The notes under the pieces are model-generated. The model searched no databases. It was given only the letters and a program-made list of their open reading frames with translations, and was not told the origin of the DNA. From Calliphora vicina (taxonomy: Eukaryota; Arthropoda; Insecta; Diptera; Calliphoridae), in assembly GCF_958450345.1 (NCBI RefSeq), contig NC_088780.1, positions 133,252,226-133,316,225 of the forward strand: a stretch of DNA of 64,000 bases. The letters run 5' to 3'. This document shows, piece after piece, positions 12,701-23,960 of this stretch. Made by a program: the position numbers and the translations under genes. Within the stretch, counting starts at the first letter, position 1. Each line of letters opens with the position of its first letter.

Positions 12701-13528
12701 GCATATGTTTAATTTTTACAAAAAATGCCTGGCCCTTTAAGTGGCTCAGATTTTTTTCGGATATCCCTTTGTTTTTATTACTGTTTCACAGCAACTATAC
12801 GAGGAAAATATCAACAATCCTCGTATATTTTTGTTTTGATTTATTTCTCTTTCTACCAACTACCACATACAATTTGATTTTGTAATGGAAAGAAAAATAG
12901 TAAATTTGAGTAAAAGTCTTTCCTTTTTTTTTCTTCAAAAATCAATTATTAAACATTAAAAAGTTGTTTGACTTTTTGTTTGCTGGCCACAGTGAACTTG
13001 TGTTTATTCGTGCATACAAATATACACACACACATATGCATGTGCACACATACATCCATACATACCTACAAAATAAAAAGAAATGTTAAGTTAAGGTACC
13101 GTTAGAAAAAAGGGTAACATTTCCGGTTTTCTGGATTTTGTCTTGTTTTGTTGCAATTTCTCCTTTTTTTGAAAGTAAAACAAAATAAAACAAATAAAAA
13201 AAGCACGATAAACAAAGATCTTTGCTCCAACATTTAAGCTCCTCTTTTTAAGGTATGACGAACGAGAGTACAAAACCTTCGTTCGTTTAATATTATGGCT
13301 TTAAAATTTAACTCTTCGTGTTATTGTTGCTGTTTTTTTAGGTTTTGCTTTTGATTTTACTGTTGTTTGTTGATGTTGTTATTGGTGTTTAATTGTTGTA
13401 TGTATTTTTATTTTCTTCTCGTGATTTGTGTGCTTTCTTGTTATTAGCATTGTACTAAATATGACTGTGTGCACGTGTATATGTTTAAAATGAGGTGACC
13501 ATCCTTATTCTCGATTTAAAGACTTATT

Positions 13529-13653
13529 TGCTGTTTTTCTATAGCGAACGAGTGCTTTGAGTGGACGTTTTACATGTATTTTGTTTTTGTTACAATAACA
13601 AAACACATGTTAAATTTCCTCTCAAAGTACTCGTTCGCTATAGAAAAACAGCA
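13529..13653. repeat. Hairpin MITE-like inverted repeat
   Basis: TGCTGTTTTTCTATAGCGAA (left, from 13529) recurs inverted as TTCGCTATAGAAAAACAGCA ending 13653. Arms are about 33 bp with one mismatch, and the middle (GTTTTTGTTACAATAACAAAAC) is partly palindromic. No convincing target duplication was found. Confidence 0.65.
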
Positions 13654-13850
13654 CATTATTTCGGTTTTGTCGTCCTTTCAATATGCAGGCTGCAAAGTCC
13701 TTTCAATATGCAGGTAATAAAATACACTATTTAAAATAAATCGTGTAGTTTCATTAACATATTTATAAATGTAAATTTTAGCGATTTTAAGAATGAAAGT
13801 TTAACAAAAATTAACATTTATAAATCGTGGTTATGCTTATAATATTTTTG

Positions 13851-14350
13851 GACCAGCACTCAGGGGATGACCCCTACTCATGCAAAGAATTGTGTAGGAA
13901 CAAGGAAAATAGTTTATGGGAGGGATGAAAGAGGGAGTAGTGTTTGTGGACATTCGATTTGAACTTTCCTACATTGAAAATGTTCCATATACGTACAGTA
14001 CGGCAAAAGCACGAATTTTCCCTGTAGTGTGTTGTGCGGTCCACTGGATAATCGATTACAAAGGGAAGTGTTCTTGATGAAAAACGTGTATTACATATTA
14101 CATTCCATTGTAGTACCGATAGAACAGTGAAACGCAGCCCACTTTGCGGCGGTGTTCCAGCGAATCAATCACATTCGCCCTCTTATGTACGCGGTCGAAA
14201 AGCTCCAAAATAGACTTTGAAACACCATACATGGGGCGTTGTATTCCATTTTCTGTCGGATATAGATGGTGTAAGTAATTACTACGTCGTTTCAGAAATC
14301 AAAGACACTTTAATGCTTCTTTCGACATTTGAAAAATGTGTTTAGACCAT
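13851..14350 (-). pseudogene. Non-LTR retrotransposon 3' fragment (copy 2)
   Basis: The plus strand starts GGACCAGCACTCAGGGGATG, nearly identical to 9892 onward in copy 1, and stays alignable through GTACGCGGTCGAAAAGCTCC. Small deletions break the reading frame. Both copies diverge at the same 3' edge (GGACCAGCACTCAGGGG), which suggests this sequence is close to the element's 3' end or that both derive from one earlier copy. Confidence 0.7.
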
Positions 14351-14478
14351 CGGACATCACATTGTATTCTCATGCCCAGAACATCAAAATTTATATTTCT
14401 ATTTATATTTTCTATTTTCTTTTTGTATAAGTATACTTAGATCCATGGTAACGTTGCGTGAAGTCAATTGTTACTTTA

Positions 14479-15188
14479 TACCATGTTCACACGACGGCAT
14501 TATTCGTCATTCACGTTCTCATTCGTCATTCAACCCCCAATTACGAACTGAATTACATGATTCGCCATACAAAATTTCAAGTGCGAATTACCTTGTTCGT
14601 ACGTAATTCAGTTTGAATTACCTTATGAATTACGAACGAATGACTGTCATCTCTAATCAGCTGTCCAAACAAAAATGTCAAAACAAATCAAAATAAAGAA
14701 AAATATTTTTGTATTAAATAAATAAATTAAAAGAAATAAAAAGTCTGATTAAAGTTAAATTCATTTGTAGAATAAATAATTTAAAGAAATAAAAAGTCTG
14801 ATTAAAGTTAAATTCATTTGTAGAAGTAGCAGCTCTGCCATTCTTTCAGCCCACACCTCTAATAAAGCCCGCTCGCTGCCCTGGTCCCACTTGCTTGCAC
14901 TTTTTCCTTTTTCTAATAATGAAAATAATAATTAAATTATATTTGTTTAATTAATAATGCTACAATTTTATGTTTTTACTTACCTTTTTTATCCATTGCC
15001 AAATTACAAATTTAAAATTCGCACCAAACAAACAAAAAAACAAAACACGTAAACAGAAGAAAAAAAACAAGAAGAAGAAATAAATAAATGTCAAACTGAA
15101 TTACGAATGTTGTCGTGTAAACAGGTTGATTCGCAATCGTAATTCAAAACGCGAATTAAGTAATTCAGACTGCCGTGGAAACATGGCA
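14479..15188. mobile_element. MITE with TTA duplication (PIF/Harbinger-like)
   Basis: The left end TACCATGTTCACACGACGGC and the right end (inverse TGCCATGTTTCCACGGCAGT) are imperfect inverted repeats flanked by TTA on both sides (14476-14478, 15189-15191). A three-base TTA/TAA duplication is typical of PIF/Harbinger transposition. The body has many variants of GAATTACG in both orientations and an internal tandem duplication of about 50 bp at about 14725-14825 (AAAGTCTGATTAAAG twice). No transposase was found. Confidence 0.65.
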
Positions 15189-15274
15189 TTAGTGTCTCTA
15201 AGAAATCTAGAGTGTAGTCACTGCAAACTTTTATTTTGTTCTGCACTTTAGAAAGTAGTGATCTTTCACTTGTT

Positions 15275-15598
15275 CGGGACAGTCACCCAGAACTGCTGGG
15301 TGTTTATATTTTACGGAAACAAGCTAAATCACGTGTTTTTAAGTGGCCTGTCCAATCGCCAGATCTCAATTCCATAGAAAACCTATGGTAAACTGAGTCA
15401 CTAAAAGGCCAGATAATTTTTGTAAAAATTAAACCTAGGTTTCCATTGTTTTGTCAATACCATAATAATGAAAACCTTTTAGTTTGCTTTCTATTTTCAG
15501 AATGTAATAATGTTCTTATTTTTTTTTAAAATATATTATGGATTTTAACTTATTAATTGAATATTTGGAAAAGTTATCATTGTATTGTCAGCCACTGT
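15275..15598 (+). pseudogene. Decayed 3' end of a Tc1-like element (57170 family)
   Basis: AAGTGGCCTGTCCAATCGCC, then a Leu-Asn-Ser-Ile-Glu-Asn stretch, corresponds to the KWPxQSxDLNPIEN region around the third catalytic residue of a DD34E transposase. Downstream, TTTCCATTGTTTTGTCAATA and the terminal TATCATTGTATTGTCAGCCACTG match the inner and outer direct repeats of the element at 57170-58401. The frame is broken. Confidence 0.65.
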
Positions 15599-15769
15599 CT
15601 GTACTTCTTATGCTATCAATATCTTAAAGACCTACAATTTCCCTAAAACAATAAAATCTTTGGAATTTCCGGTCTATAACAATAATTTAACTGGTCACTC
15701 TAACAGTGCTTTATGTTTGTTAAAGTTTGTTGATCATACGTCGTATAGACGTTACACAGTACAACAAAA

Positions 15770-16160
15770 ACGAATTTAGAGTCGTCGCAGTAGAGTAGTC
15801 AACTACAGATGATGATAATGGTGGAACCAAAAAAAAAATTAAATAAATAAAAAAAAGAAGAACATTCAGTACAACAGTCAAAGCAAAATAAAAAGAACAC
15901 ACAACGATCGAATGAATGCCAAACGAATGGTTGGTTGTTGGGCTGTTGTTTCGTTGGTTGGTTGGATGTCTGCTTGGTAAAATATCGTCGTTATACATAT
16001 ATTCAGATGATATTCACAATATAAAATACAAAAAAAGCAAATAAAGAAAAGTCTCACCGAAATAATAATAAAAATAAAATCATCATACACTAAACAAAAC
16101 ATTCAGAAAAAAAACAAACATTAAGAAAATACAATACTTAAGCAAACATTTATACAAGTT
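15770..16160 (+). other. Possible distal 5' noncoding exon or promoter region
   Basis: The stretch has the A/CAA-rich, repeat-poor composition common in fly 5' leaders (AACATTCAGTACAACAGTCA, CGAATGGTTGGTTGTTGGGC) and differs from the transposon-derived surroundings. It is 8 kb upstream of the PRR15-like start codon. No splice donor can be assigned with certainty. Confidence 0.2.
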
Positions 16161-16649
16161 ACACTGCTGCACAAAAATTAACTACACCGATAATGTTTCA
16201 AAATTTACAGATTTTAATTAAATTCGAAATACACAATGATTGGTAAGGATGTAATTTCAACATTTCAACACTGCTACACGTTCTATATATATTGATCCAG
16301 TATCGCGATATTTATTGAACGTGTAGCATGCGGTATTAATGGATATTATTAATTAATCGCAAAATAGCCCAATTTTGAACGATAAATTTTGAAGGTTTAG
16401 CATACTTCGTGATATCAACTCGCGATACGTTGTTAAGAAGTGAAAAAATAAATAAAATAAAACGAATAAAATAAAAATATTAGCGATACGTACTTAAACA
16501 AAAAAATTTAACAAATAAGAAAGTAAACCATTTTACTAAATAATAATATTTTGATATAATAAGTAATATTTCGATTTTTGCGGATCGTAGATCACGCGAT
16601 AAATATTGAACGTTTACTTCGTGATATCAACTATACTATACAGCTCAAA
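16161..16649. other. Unassigned AT-rich DNA with internal near-repeats
   Basis: The words GCGATA(T/A)ATTGAACGT and TTCGTGATATCAACT each occur twice (about 16310 and 16600; about 16410 and 16615), suggesting an old duplication. No coding capacity was recognised. Confidence 0.35.
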
Positions 16650-17090
16650 AACAAGTAAGAGAACTATATTCAGCTGTGCCGAATCTCTTATACACTTCAC
16701 CAAATTATACTTCAAAATAAAAATTTTAAATATTTTTAGGTAAACAAAATTTTTTTTTTTTGGAAAATTTTTTTTTTCAAATATTATTAAATTTTTTTTT
16801 TGTTTTGTCAATTTCTTTTTTAATATTTAGCAAAAAAAAACTTTAGGTGAAAAAAAAATCGGGTTAAAAAATATTTTTTCCGATTTTGACCCATTGTAGG
16901 TCCAACTTACTTTGGTTTTATATACGTCATTGCAAAAGTCTTTGAAATATCTATCATTAGATATCCATATTGTCTATATTAATGACTTAGTAATGCAGAT
17001 ATAGGTCAAAAATCGAGGTTGTCCTGGTTTTTTAAATATCAACCGAGCCGGAAGAATTCCGGAGATATTGATGTATGTAAGTTGTTCAAG
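16650..17090 (+). repeat. Dispersed repeat A, partial copy
   Basis: It starts AACAAGTAAGAGAACTATAT and continues TTCAGCTGTGCCGAATCTCT, the terminal sequence also seen inverted at 38030-38075 and 58630-58682. It includes the shared internal words GTCTTTGAAATATCTATCAT and GAAGAATTCCGGAGATATTG. The other terminus is missing. Confidence 0.7.
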
Positions 17091-17321
17091 TCCTACCATA
17101 CTGAGTAAATGAGTAAAAATATTTTTCTTTTAAAATTTCAATAATTTATTTTATTGGGAGCTATGCCCAATTATGGACCGATCGCCATGCCATATGAAAT
17201 TTATTTATATTCAATTGTTTTTAGATGCCAACATTTTTAAAAGTTTTATGCTCGTTAATGTCACTTTCGGAAGAAGACCTTAAATGGGAGCTATGTTCAA
17301 TAATAGATAATAACTATCTTG

Positions 17322-17960
17322 CTATAACCAAAATAACTGCTCATTTTTTGAGGACAAGAGCGAATCAAGCCAATATCGGATACTCTGTTTCAATGTGAAG
17401 TGTATCCCAGAGAGAGCGTTCCGCATCGTTCGAAACAAATACTTTTTAAGAGGTATTGCAACATGTGGTCGAGCGTTATCATGATGGATTATTACGGTAT
17501 TTCTGGGCATTTTTTGGGCCAATGCTCGCTTCAAACGAATCAGTTGCGTTCGGTACAGGTTTTGGCCCGATTTCAGCTGCTCATAATTTTCTAACACCAA
17601 ATTACCTTAACGCCATGGATATTTGGCTTTGGTGTCGATTCGGTTGGTTGCCGGGCTTTACATACGCTTCGAGTTATCGTAATGGATCCATTTTTCATCG
17701 GAAGTAATGATTCTTTTATCGCGTTCAAGCATCAATTCGGACATGCAAAATAAGGTCTCTCGGCTACCGGCTATAATACCCAATTTCCCTGTTTTTGGAT
17801 GAACCCTGCATCAACATCCTTTATCGAGTAATGCCTACAATCCTTGGTCTTCAAATTTTTTGGCTTTGTCTTCCGTGTCATAATCACCACTTCTGAAACC
17901 ACTCGCACGTTGAAACCGATGGAAAACATAAGCTTTGGTGTGTTAAATTGTTTTTGTATA
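17322..17960 (-). pseudogene. Degenerate mariner transposase
   Basis: On the minus strand, SDEKWIHYDNSK (first catalytic Asp, near 17700) is followed downstream by IRLKRALAQKMPRN and IIHHDNARPHVAIPLKKYL (second catalytic Asp), then LFRTMRNALSGIHF. The segment that should carry YSPDLAPSDYH with the third Asp is missing between KKYL and LFR. Stops and frameshifts interrupt the rest. The copy cannot encode an active DD34D mariner enzyme. The same family recurs at 18975-19700 and 56530-57147. Confidence 0.85.
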
Positions 17961-18099
17961 CCAATAGTTTTTAGATAAACAACTATTTACTGTCACATTA
18001 AATACTATAGTGTGAATTATATTTTGGTCTGCACTGTTTAAATAAAATAACAATAAGAAAAACAACAGAAATAATAAAAAAAAATATATAAAACGAGGT

Positions 18100-18500
18100 A
18101 ACAATACAATCAACAACACAACGAAAAACCGTTCGCATTTAGAGTGCAACTCAACAACAGCAGAAATCAGTTATTGTGGTCTTCGTCGTTTGACGGTGTC
18201 ATTCATAAAAGTGCTTTTGCTACGAACGGATACGGTTACTTTACTTTACTCGTACTTTATTTACAAGCAAACATCGCGAAGAGTGAATGAGAGAAAAAGA
18301 TAAAACAAAAATAAATAAATAAAAACAAGACTAAATTAAAAAATATTAATAATAAAAAAATACGAAAATACGAAAAAAAATATTTAGAAAAAAACGAAAA
18401 ATATAAAATAACAACAAAGATTCGAAAATAAAGTAAAAATTTGTTTATACAATATTGAAGTGAATAAAACTTGTTGGTTGGTTGGGTTGTTTGTGGCCTG
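18100..18500 (+). promoter_or_regulatory. Possible promoter / 5' leader, low confidence
   Basis: TCAACAACAGCAGAAATCAGTT (an initiator-like TCAGTT, near 18170) precedes a stretch of GC-richer, then A-rich leader-like sequence up to about 18460. It lies 5.8 kb upstream of the PRR15-like ATG on the same strand. Only composition and the initiator-like word support this. Confidence 0.18.
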
Positions 18501-18974
18501 GCTTAAACTCTATTAACTTGACTTATAACTTACAATTTAAGTGTTTCTTTTTGTTGTTGTTGTTGCTGCTATTGTAGTTCTGTTAGACAACAAACAAATA
18601 AAGTAAACAACAACGACAACAAACACATGGTGGTTCTGTGTGAGAAGGATTTTTTTTGTCGGTTTAAGACAAAATTCGATTAAATACAACAACAACAACT
18701 ATAACATGCCATGAACTGAACTTTAGACTATAAACTGAGTCTTCAATACAATTTAAGATCAACAAAAACAACAGCAATACATACAGCAGATTTTCTCGAT
18801 TCTATCTATATACATACATATTATGTTGACAGTTGAAATTAAAATCTAACAATATTAGAAATAAATTATTAAATTACTTTTAATTTTGACGATTTTAAAT
18901 TAAAAAAATTTAAGTTTATCGGAATTATTGGTTGTATGACTTAAAAATGCGCAATTTTTTTAATTTTTTAGCTT

Positions 18975-19700
18975 TTATTTTTTAAAAGCCCCATCATTCT
19001 GGTACCATATGGATTCCGAGCCATCTTTTGAGCACAAGAACGAATCAAGACAATATAGGATACTCGCTTCAAACGAATCATTTGTGTTCGGTACAGGTTC
19101 CATGTGATGGTCTGGCCAGATTTCATCAGCTTTTGGTCCTACCAAATACAGAGCCGATTCGGCTAGTTGGCCTGGCTTCAAATACGATCTCTTACGCTTC
19201 GGGTTATCGTAATGGATCCATTTTTCATCGCAAGTAATGATTCGGTGCAAAAATGATTTTCTTTTATAGCGTTGAAGCAGCATTTCAGACATACAAAATC
19301 GTCTTTCAAGATCTCTCAGCTTCAATTCGTATGGTACCCAATTTCCCAGCTTTTGGATGAACCCTGCTGCTTGCAAACGTTTTGAAATTGCTGATTGAGT
19401 AGCTCACAATGATGTTGCAAGCTCTTGTTGAGTTTGATAACAATCATAATTTTTAGCTGGCCTAGGCGATCTGTCTTCCGTGTCGCAATCACCACATCTG
19501 AACCGAACAAACCATCTCCCGAACGTTGAAAACGATGAAACACATTCACCATAAGTTTTGGTGAACAATCGTTGAGCTTTAGCCGCACTTTTTTTCCAAA
19601 TTAAAAAAGTAAAGCAAAACTTCCAGCATATAACGCTTTGTTGGCACAGAATTCGATATTTTCGAAGCAAACAATTCTTTCTTGTTTACACTATAATGTT
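18975..19700 (-). pseudogene. Degenerate mariner transposase (second copy)
   Basis: Frames joined by frameshifts contain FGRWFVRFRCGDCDTEDRSP, then GNWVPYELKLRDLERRFCMS and RIITCDEKWIHYDNPKRKRS. WVPYEL corresponds to the WVPHEL signature of mariner, and CDEKW carries the first catalytic Asp. After YLKPGQ the frame decays, and the HDNARPH and YSPDLAP blocks are not preserved. This is a dead copy. Its ends and a TA duplication were not located. Confidence 0.88.
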
Positions 19701-19951
19701 CAATAACTAAGTGAGAGTAAATTATAGATATGATGTACTCTTCAAAATGACATAGTATAAGTACATGTTTAAAAACAAAAACCGCGTTCAAAAGATACGT
19801 CATCTAGTGTAAATCCCGCATTTTTAAGTCATACACTCAATATAAATATTGTTATCGTTTAAGTTAGAATTTTTAAAAAAACATTATTGTAAAAAAGTGA
19901 CATTTAAAGATCTAATAAGTTAATCATACAAACTGTAAGCATAGAAAAATA

Positions 19952-20113
19952 CACATAGAGCGGAAACTAGAACAAAACACAAACAAAAAAATAAAAATTT
20001 CTCAAAATAATCACACATACGAGTGTTGTATTTGTTTTTACATAGTTTTTTTTACTAATAATTCTCACCACTTAGATTTTTGACAACTGACAGGAGAGTT
20101 TCCGCTCTATGTG
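19952..20113. mobile_element. 162 bp MITE with TA duplication
   Basis: The ends CACATAGAGCGGAAACT and AGTTTCCGCTCTATGTG are perfect inverse complements flanked by TA on both sides, as in Tc1/mariner MITEs. The interior includes CTCACCACTTAGATTTTTGA and CACACATACGAGTG. Related copies lie near 34998-35171, 37088-37247 and 6905-7050. Confidence 0.8.
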
Positions 20114-20119
20114 TATTGC

Positions 20120-21150
20120 TCTATGATTGTAACTGAAAAATTGTAAGGACTGAGATTAGTGGTACACACACATACAATTTTCTTGCTCAAGAGATACATG
20201 ATGTATGTGAACCCAGTCTAAGATGGGACTGTAGCAAAATATTGTGGGAATATGTTGAAATTTCTCTATATTTTTTAAGGTCACGTTTAAATCTTAACCA
20301 GTGCGTTTCTTTACTCAAATCAAAGTAAAATAATAATACTAATTATTAAAGAATTTTGTAAAATATGCAGTTGTTTTCGAAAATTGTGTAAAATATATGC
20401 AGATAAACTGGCTAGTTTTTTCAAATATATCCTAAATATGCTTCTTTACGTAGATGACTACGCCTATTTTATGCGATTACTGGCAGCAACTATGTGCCAC
20501 TCCCACTGTTCTCATTTCGCTCATTTAAGCCTATTTAAAGAGATTAAACAATTTTAAAAAATGTTTGGAAGAATTTTTGTAAAATATTGAATATTTTTGG
20601 ACTAAGGGGCCTGATGTAACTCTAGATAATTCAATCATATAACAGTAATGTGGCACTTTATACATACAGGGCTTTTTAAAACCATAAATAACGTAAGAGC
20701 AAACCAATATTTTTAGAGAATCTAATGTAGATGTATTTAGAAAGTTGATTTTTAGAAATTTATAAATTTATTTTTCATGTTTCTTTCAATTTTGTTTAAT
20801 AATTTGAGTATTTCAACATTTAAATTTGAAGATGATATCTATCAATTTCTACCATTTTTGATGAAATTTTGATTTTTTTTAACGAATTCAATCGTTCTGG
20901 CGAGAAACTCGTATGAAAAGTTTCCGCACTCTTGTCGGACATTCAATTTGAGAGCTTCCTGGGTCCGTGTCTTCTGACAATATTGCCGGCCATTGCAAAT
21001 TCCAAAAACGACACATCTTTAAAAATTTTCGTATTTGCAACAACGGTCGAAACTCATAAATTTGAGGCAATTAATAAAACTCGTTGATGATCATATTTTC
21101 CCACGGTGCACAATGATTTAGAAACAATTTATTCTGGAAATAATTCGATA
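20120..21150. other. AT-rich DNA without recognised features
   Basis: No transposon end, splice-consistent exon or RNA gene was recognised. A locally GC-richer patch at about 20900-21060 has an open frame on the minus strand but no family resemblance. Confidence 0.4.
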
Positions 21151-21159
21151 GCTAGTGAT

Positions 21160-21260
21160 AGTCTGCTTTTACACAGGGCAAGTTTTCTTGCCGCAAGTCT
21201 GAGTTTATAGGAGAGATAAACAAGAAGAAAGAAGAGAAAGGCACACACTTGCTTCTGCTG
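21160..21260 (+). repeat. Dispersed repeat shared with 58870-58968
   Basis: GTCTGCTTTTACACAGGGCA, then a stretch containing CTTGCCGCAAGTCTGAGTTT and ATAGGAGAG, recurs inverted at 58870-58968. It is probably a terminus of a DNA transposon; the opposite ends were not found. Confidence 0.6.
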
Positions 21261-21649
21261 GCAAGTCTCTTCAATTCACTTTTGTTTACTCATTTTCACT
21301 ATTTCGTCTATTAGGTTTTGACATACAGACGAGTTTAGTTTAAAAGAGAATCGAGAGACTTGCTTCAATAAAGTATATATTTGAATTTTACACAATCAGA
21401 GCTGAGGTATTCTCAGTTGATTTACATAGTTTCGTAGTTGTTAAGGGGCAAGTGATCGGCAAAAAGAGTTTGAAGCAACTCCAAAAGTTAAAGAGCTATG
21501 GCAAGATAAAAACTTTATGTTTGGGACATATTTTTCAGAATTTTAAGAATCTAAGTAAGGAAATTGGCAAAAATTATAAAGCCATTGATTAAAAGATCTT
21601 TATAGATCCAAGTATAAGTAACAAATTCTATTACGACGTATATTTTAAG

Positions 21650-21930
21650 TTAATTAAAATTTTAGATTGTGTCCTCGACAAAATCACCCAGCAAAAACTT
21701 GGTAATGACTTGCATTTACTTAATAACTAACTTTTCAATGACTAATACATACCGTATGTATTACTTAGTAGTCGTATAATGACCTATTTATTATCAATTC
21801 ATATATAACTGCTTACTTTCTAGTCATTCTGTTATTACTGATAGCGGCTTCTGTGATACCTAACTGTCAATATGTTATTTAAGTCATTACTTGTAACTAG
21901 TTTTAGTGATATTAATGTAACGACATATTT
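21650..21930. repeat. Degenerate AGTCATTAC-type repeat
   Basis: Multiple variants of TAATGACT, TTACTTAGTAGTC and TGTAACTAG are spread here. Similar words occur at 15.19-15.26 kb and 60.6-61.2 kb, so this may be an old copy of that repeat. Confidence 0.35.
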
Positions 21931-21939
21931 TTAAGTCGC

Positions 21940-22120
21940 ATAGAATTGAGACTTAAGAGAACTCCACAAGAAAAAGTCTAACGGGGTCAAGTCGCACGAC
22001 CTCGGTAAGAGATCTTGTCCTCAAATCGCTCGTGCCGAATGACCAATGTGGCATGAGCTGTGTGGCCCGTAGCGCCGTCCTGTTGAAACTACATATCGTT
22101 GGTGTATATATCTTCCCCTT
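21940..22120 (-). pseudogene. Fragment of an IS630/mariner-type transposase (copy 1)
   Basis: On the minus strand the region encodes a decayed form of YTNDM-FQQDGATGHTAHATL, the block with the second catalytic Asp in QQDGATCHTA-type insect elements. It is nearly the same as 22640-22930 without that copy's internal insertion. Confidence 0.7.
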
Positions 22121-22499
22121 ATGCCCGTAATTTCAACAAATAGATATCTATCAGTGTTTAGTTACTTATGGAGTAAAAATATTTGGTAATTTTTACCCGT
22201 AGATATTGATTTGAAGTTAATGTCAAGTTACCTTTTAGGCAAATTTATCTGCTGGGTATTTTACACCGTAGATATCTATTTGTTGATGTTACGGGCATTA
22301 AAAAACAATAGTGTATAATTTTTTTTTGTCATTTCGAAATAATTGAGTTTAAAATTTTTGTGTTAGTAGACATCTAGAACAAAAGTAATATTTCAATTGA
22401 TCTTTTGACCCACTTTGTGGAAGTAGAATTGCACCAAATTTTGACCACATATAGAATCAGTTATGTAGATGCTTATACACTATTGTTTTATCGAGGGGA

Positions 22500-22990
22500 C
22501 GATATCATCCATATCCATGTTCAATTTTCCATGACTCTGGCGCATTAATCAGGCTGAATTTAACCGATGGCATGGGTTATGTTGGCTTTGAGGGCAGCTG
22601 TGGTTAGTGGCTTATTTGCATAGACCTGCGACTTAAGAAAACCCACAAAAGTCTTACTGGGTCAAATCGCACGATCTCGGTGTGATATTCATCCCAATTA
22701 TGAATACAAAATTCCGCGGGAGTTTGTTCCCCGGGAGTTTTATCCCATTGAATTTGAATAGGAAAAATGAGAAAAGGGGAAAAACTCCCTCGGAATTTTT
22801 ATTCATAATTGGGCTGACTATGTCCTCAAATCTCTCGCGCAGAATGTCCAATGTGGCATGAACTGTGTGGCACGTAACTCTGTCCTGTTGAAACCACATA
22901 TCGTTGGTGTCCATATCATCCATTAAATAAATATGGAACGATGCCCAGAACGCTCTTGGATCTCATGTGGATTCGAATCTTCCCAAATTC
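22500..22990 (-). pseudogene. Fragment of an IS630/mariner-type transposase (copy 2), interrupted
   Basis: The minus frame reads DDMDTNDMWFQQDRVTCHTV and HATLDILRERFEDIVS, then a 127 bp MITE (22690-22816), then PRSCDLTQ, the third-Asp block (PRSCDLTP in relatives). Further downstream (about 22500-22620) decayed YANKPLTTAALKANI and a weak match to the C-terminus follow. The N-terminal HTH part is lost. The insertion destroys the frame. Confidence 0.78.
22690..22816. mobile_element. MITE with CAGCCCAATTATGAAT ends (copy 1)
   Basis: The ends CATCCCAATTATGAAT and ATTCATAATTGGGCTG are inverted repeats with one mismatch. The interior TCCCATTGAATTTGAATAGG matches the copy at 40811-40922. It lies inside a transposase fragment whose uninterrupted relative is at 21940-22120. 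Confidence 0.75.
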
Positions 22991-23229
22991 TACAATTTTG
23001 TTTATTGACGATATTCAGCGATCAGTTCCATTTATGGACATCCAGACATGGGACAGATCGCTGAATATGATTTTTTGACAAAACAATTTTATCAGTTGCA
23101 CGTATTGTTGAACTAAATAAATGACAGCCAATACCCAATTGTCCCTATTGGAAGACCCTTTACAATAACTATTCAATTTCTTTGGGCTTAAGAAATAAAT
23201 GAAAGTAAACAACACGTGGTTGACCGGCA

Positions 23230-23960
23230 GACTGACTTAAGTGTTTGTTTGATTATTTAAATAAAGGAATTAGGTAAATAACAAATAAATAATTTATTAA
23301 AATCTTTTGTTAAGAATCAAACAAAAGCAAGCTGCTTATTATAAAACTATTCAATTCAAATTCAATGAATTAAAAATACAACAATGAAATTGCTCTTTTT
23401 AAACAGACTAATTTCTGGCAAAATAGTTGCAGTTAAAATAAAAGAAATTTAGAAAACACAGTGTTTTTTTTCGAAAGAAAGTTTATACAAACAAAACAAC
23501 AATATAAGAAAATTTCTGTGAGTGTAAAATAAAAGAAATTTGTTTAAATGTGTTTTAATATCATGCTAAATTATATAAAAACAAGTGTTAAATGAAATAT
23601 TAAAACTAAGTTTAAGAATTACACGATTACAAAAGAGTTAAACCAAAAACAAACTAATTTTATTTAATAAAAAATAAACTATAAAATGTTTTTAATATAA
23701 TAATAAAAAATATTCAAAATAAAAATGTTTATAATATATTTCATAAATAATTTTTTATTATTTTTCTAGAATAAAATTTAGAAAAAAAACACTTGAAATT
23801 ATTTTTGTTTTCAAAAAAACAAAATTTTTCCATGAGTGTAATGTAAATAACTTTTTGTTTTTTTCAATTTCGAGAGTTGTTTAAAAACATTATTAACAAT
23901 ATAATAAACAATAAAAAGTAAAATAAACAGCAAAAAAAGTTAAAACAAAAAAAAAAAAAT
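23230..23960 (+). promoter_or_regulatory. A-rich upstream/5' leader region of the PRR15-like gene
   Basis: About 700 bases of A/T-rich DNA lie directly before the ATG at 23961 and lack transposon signatures. The last bases (AAAAAAAAAAAATATG) give an A-rich translation context typical of flies. No TATA box or initiator can be singled out. Confidence 0.3.

Noticed and set aside
15720..16102. Minus-strand frames of 74-92 residues rich in Phe/Ile/Leu
   Set aside because: No motif; composition follows an A-rich plus strand.
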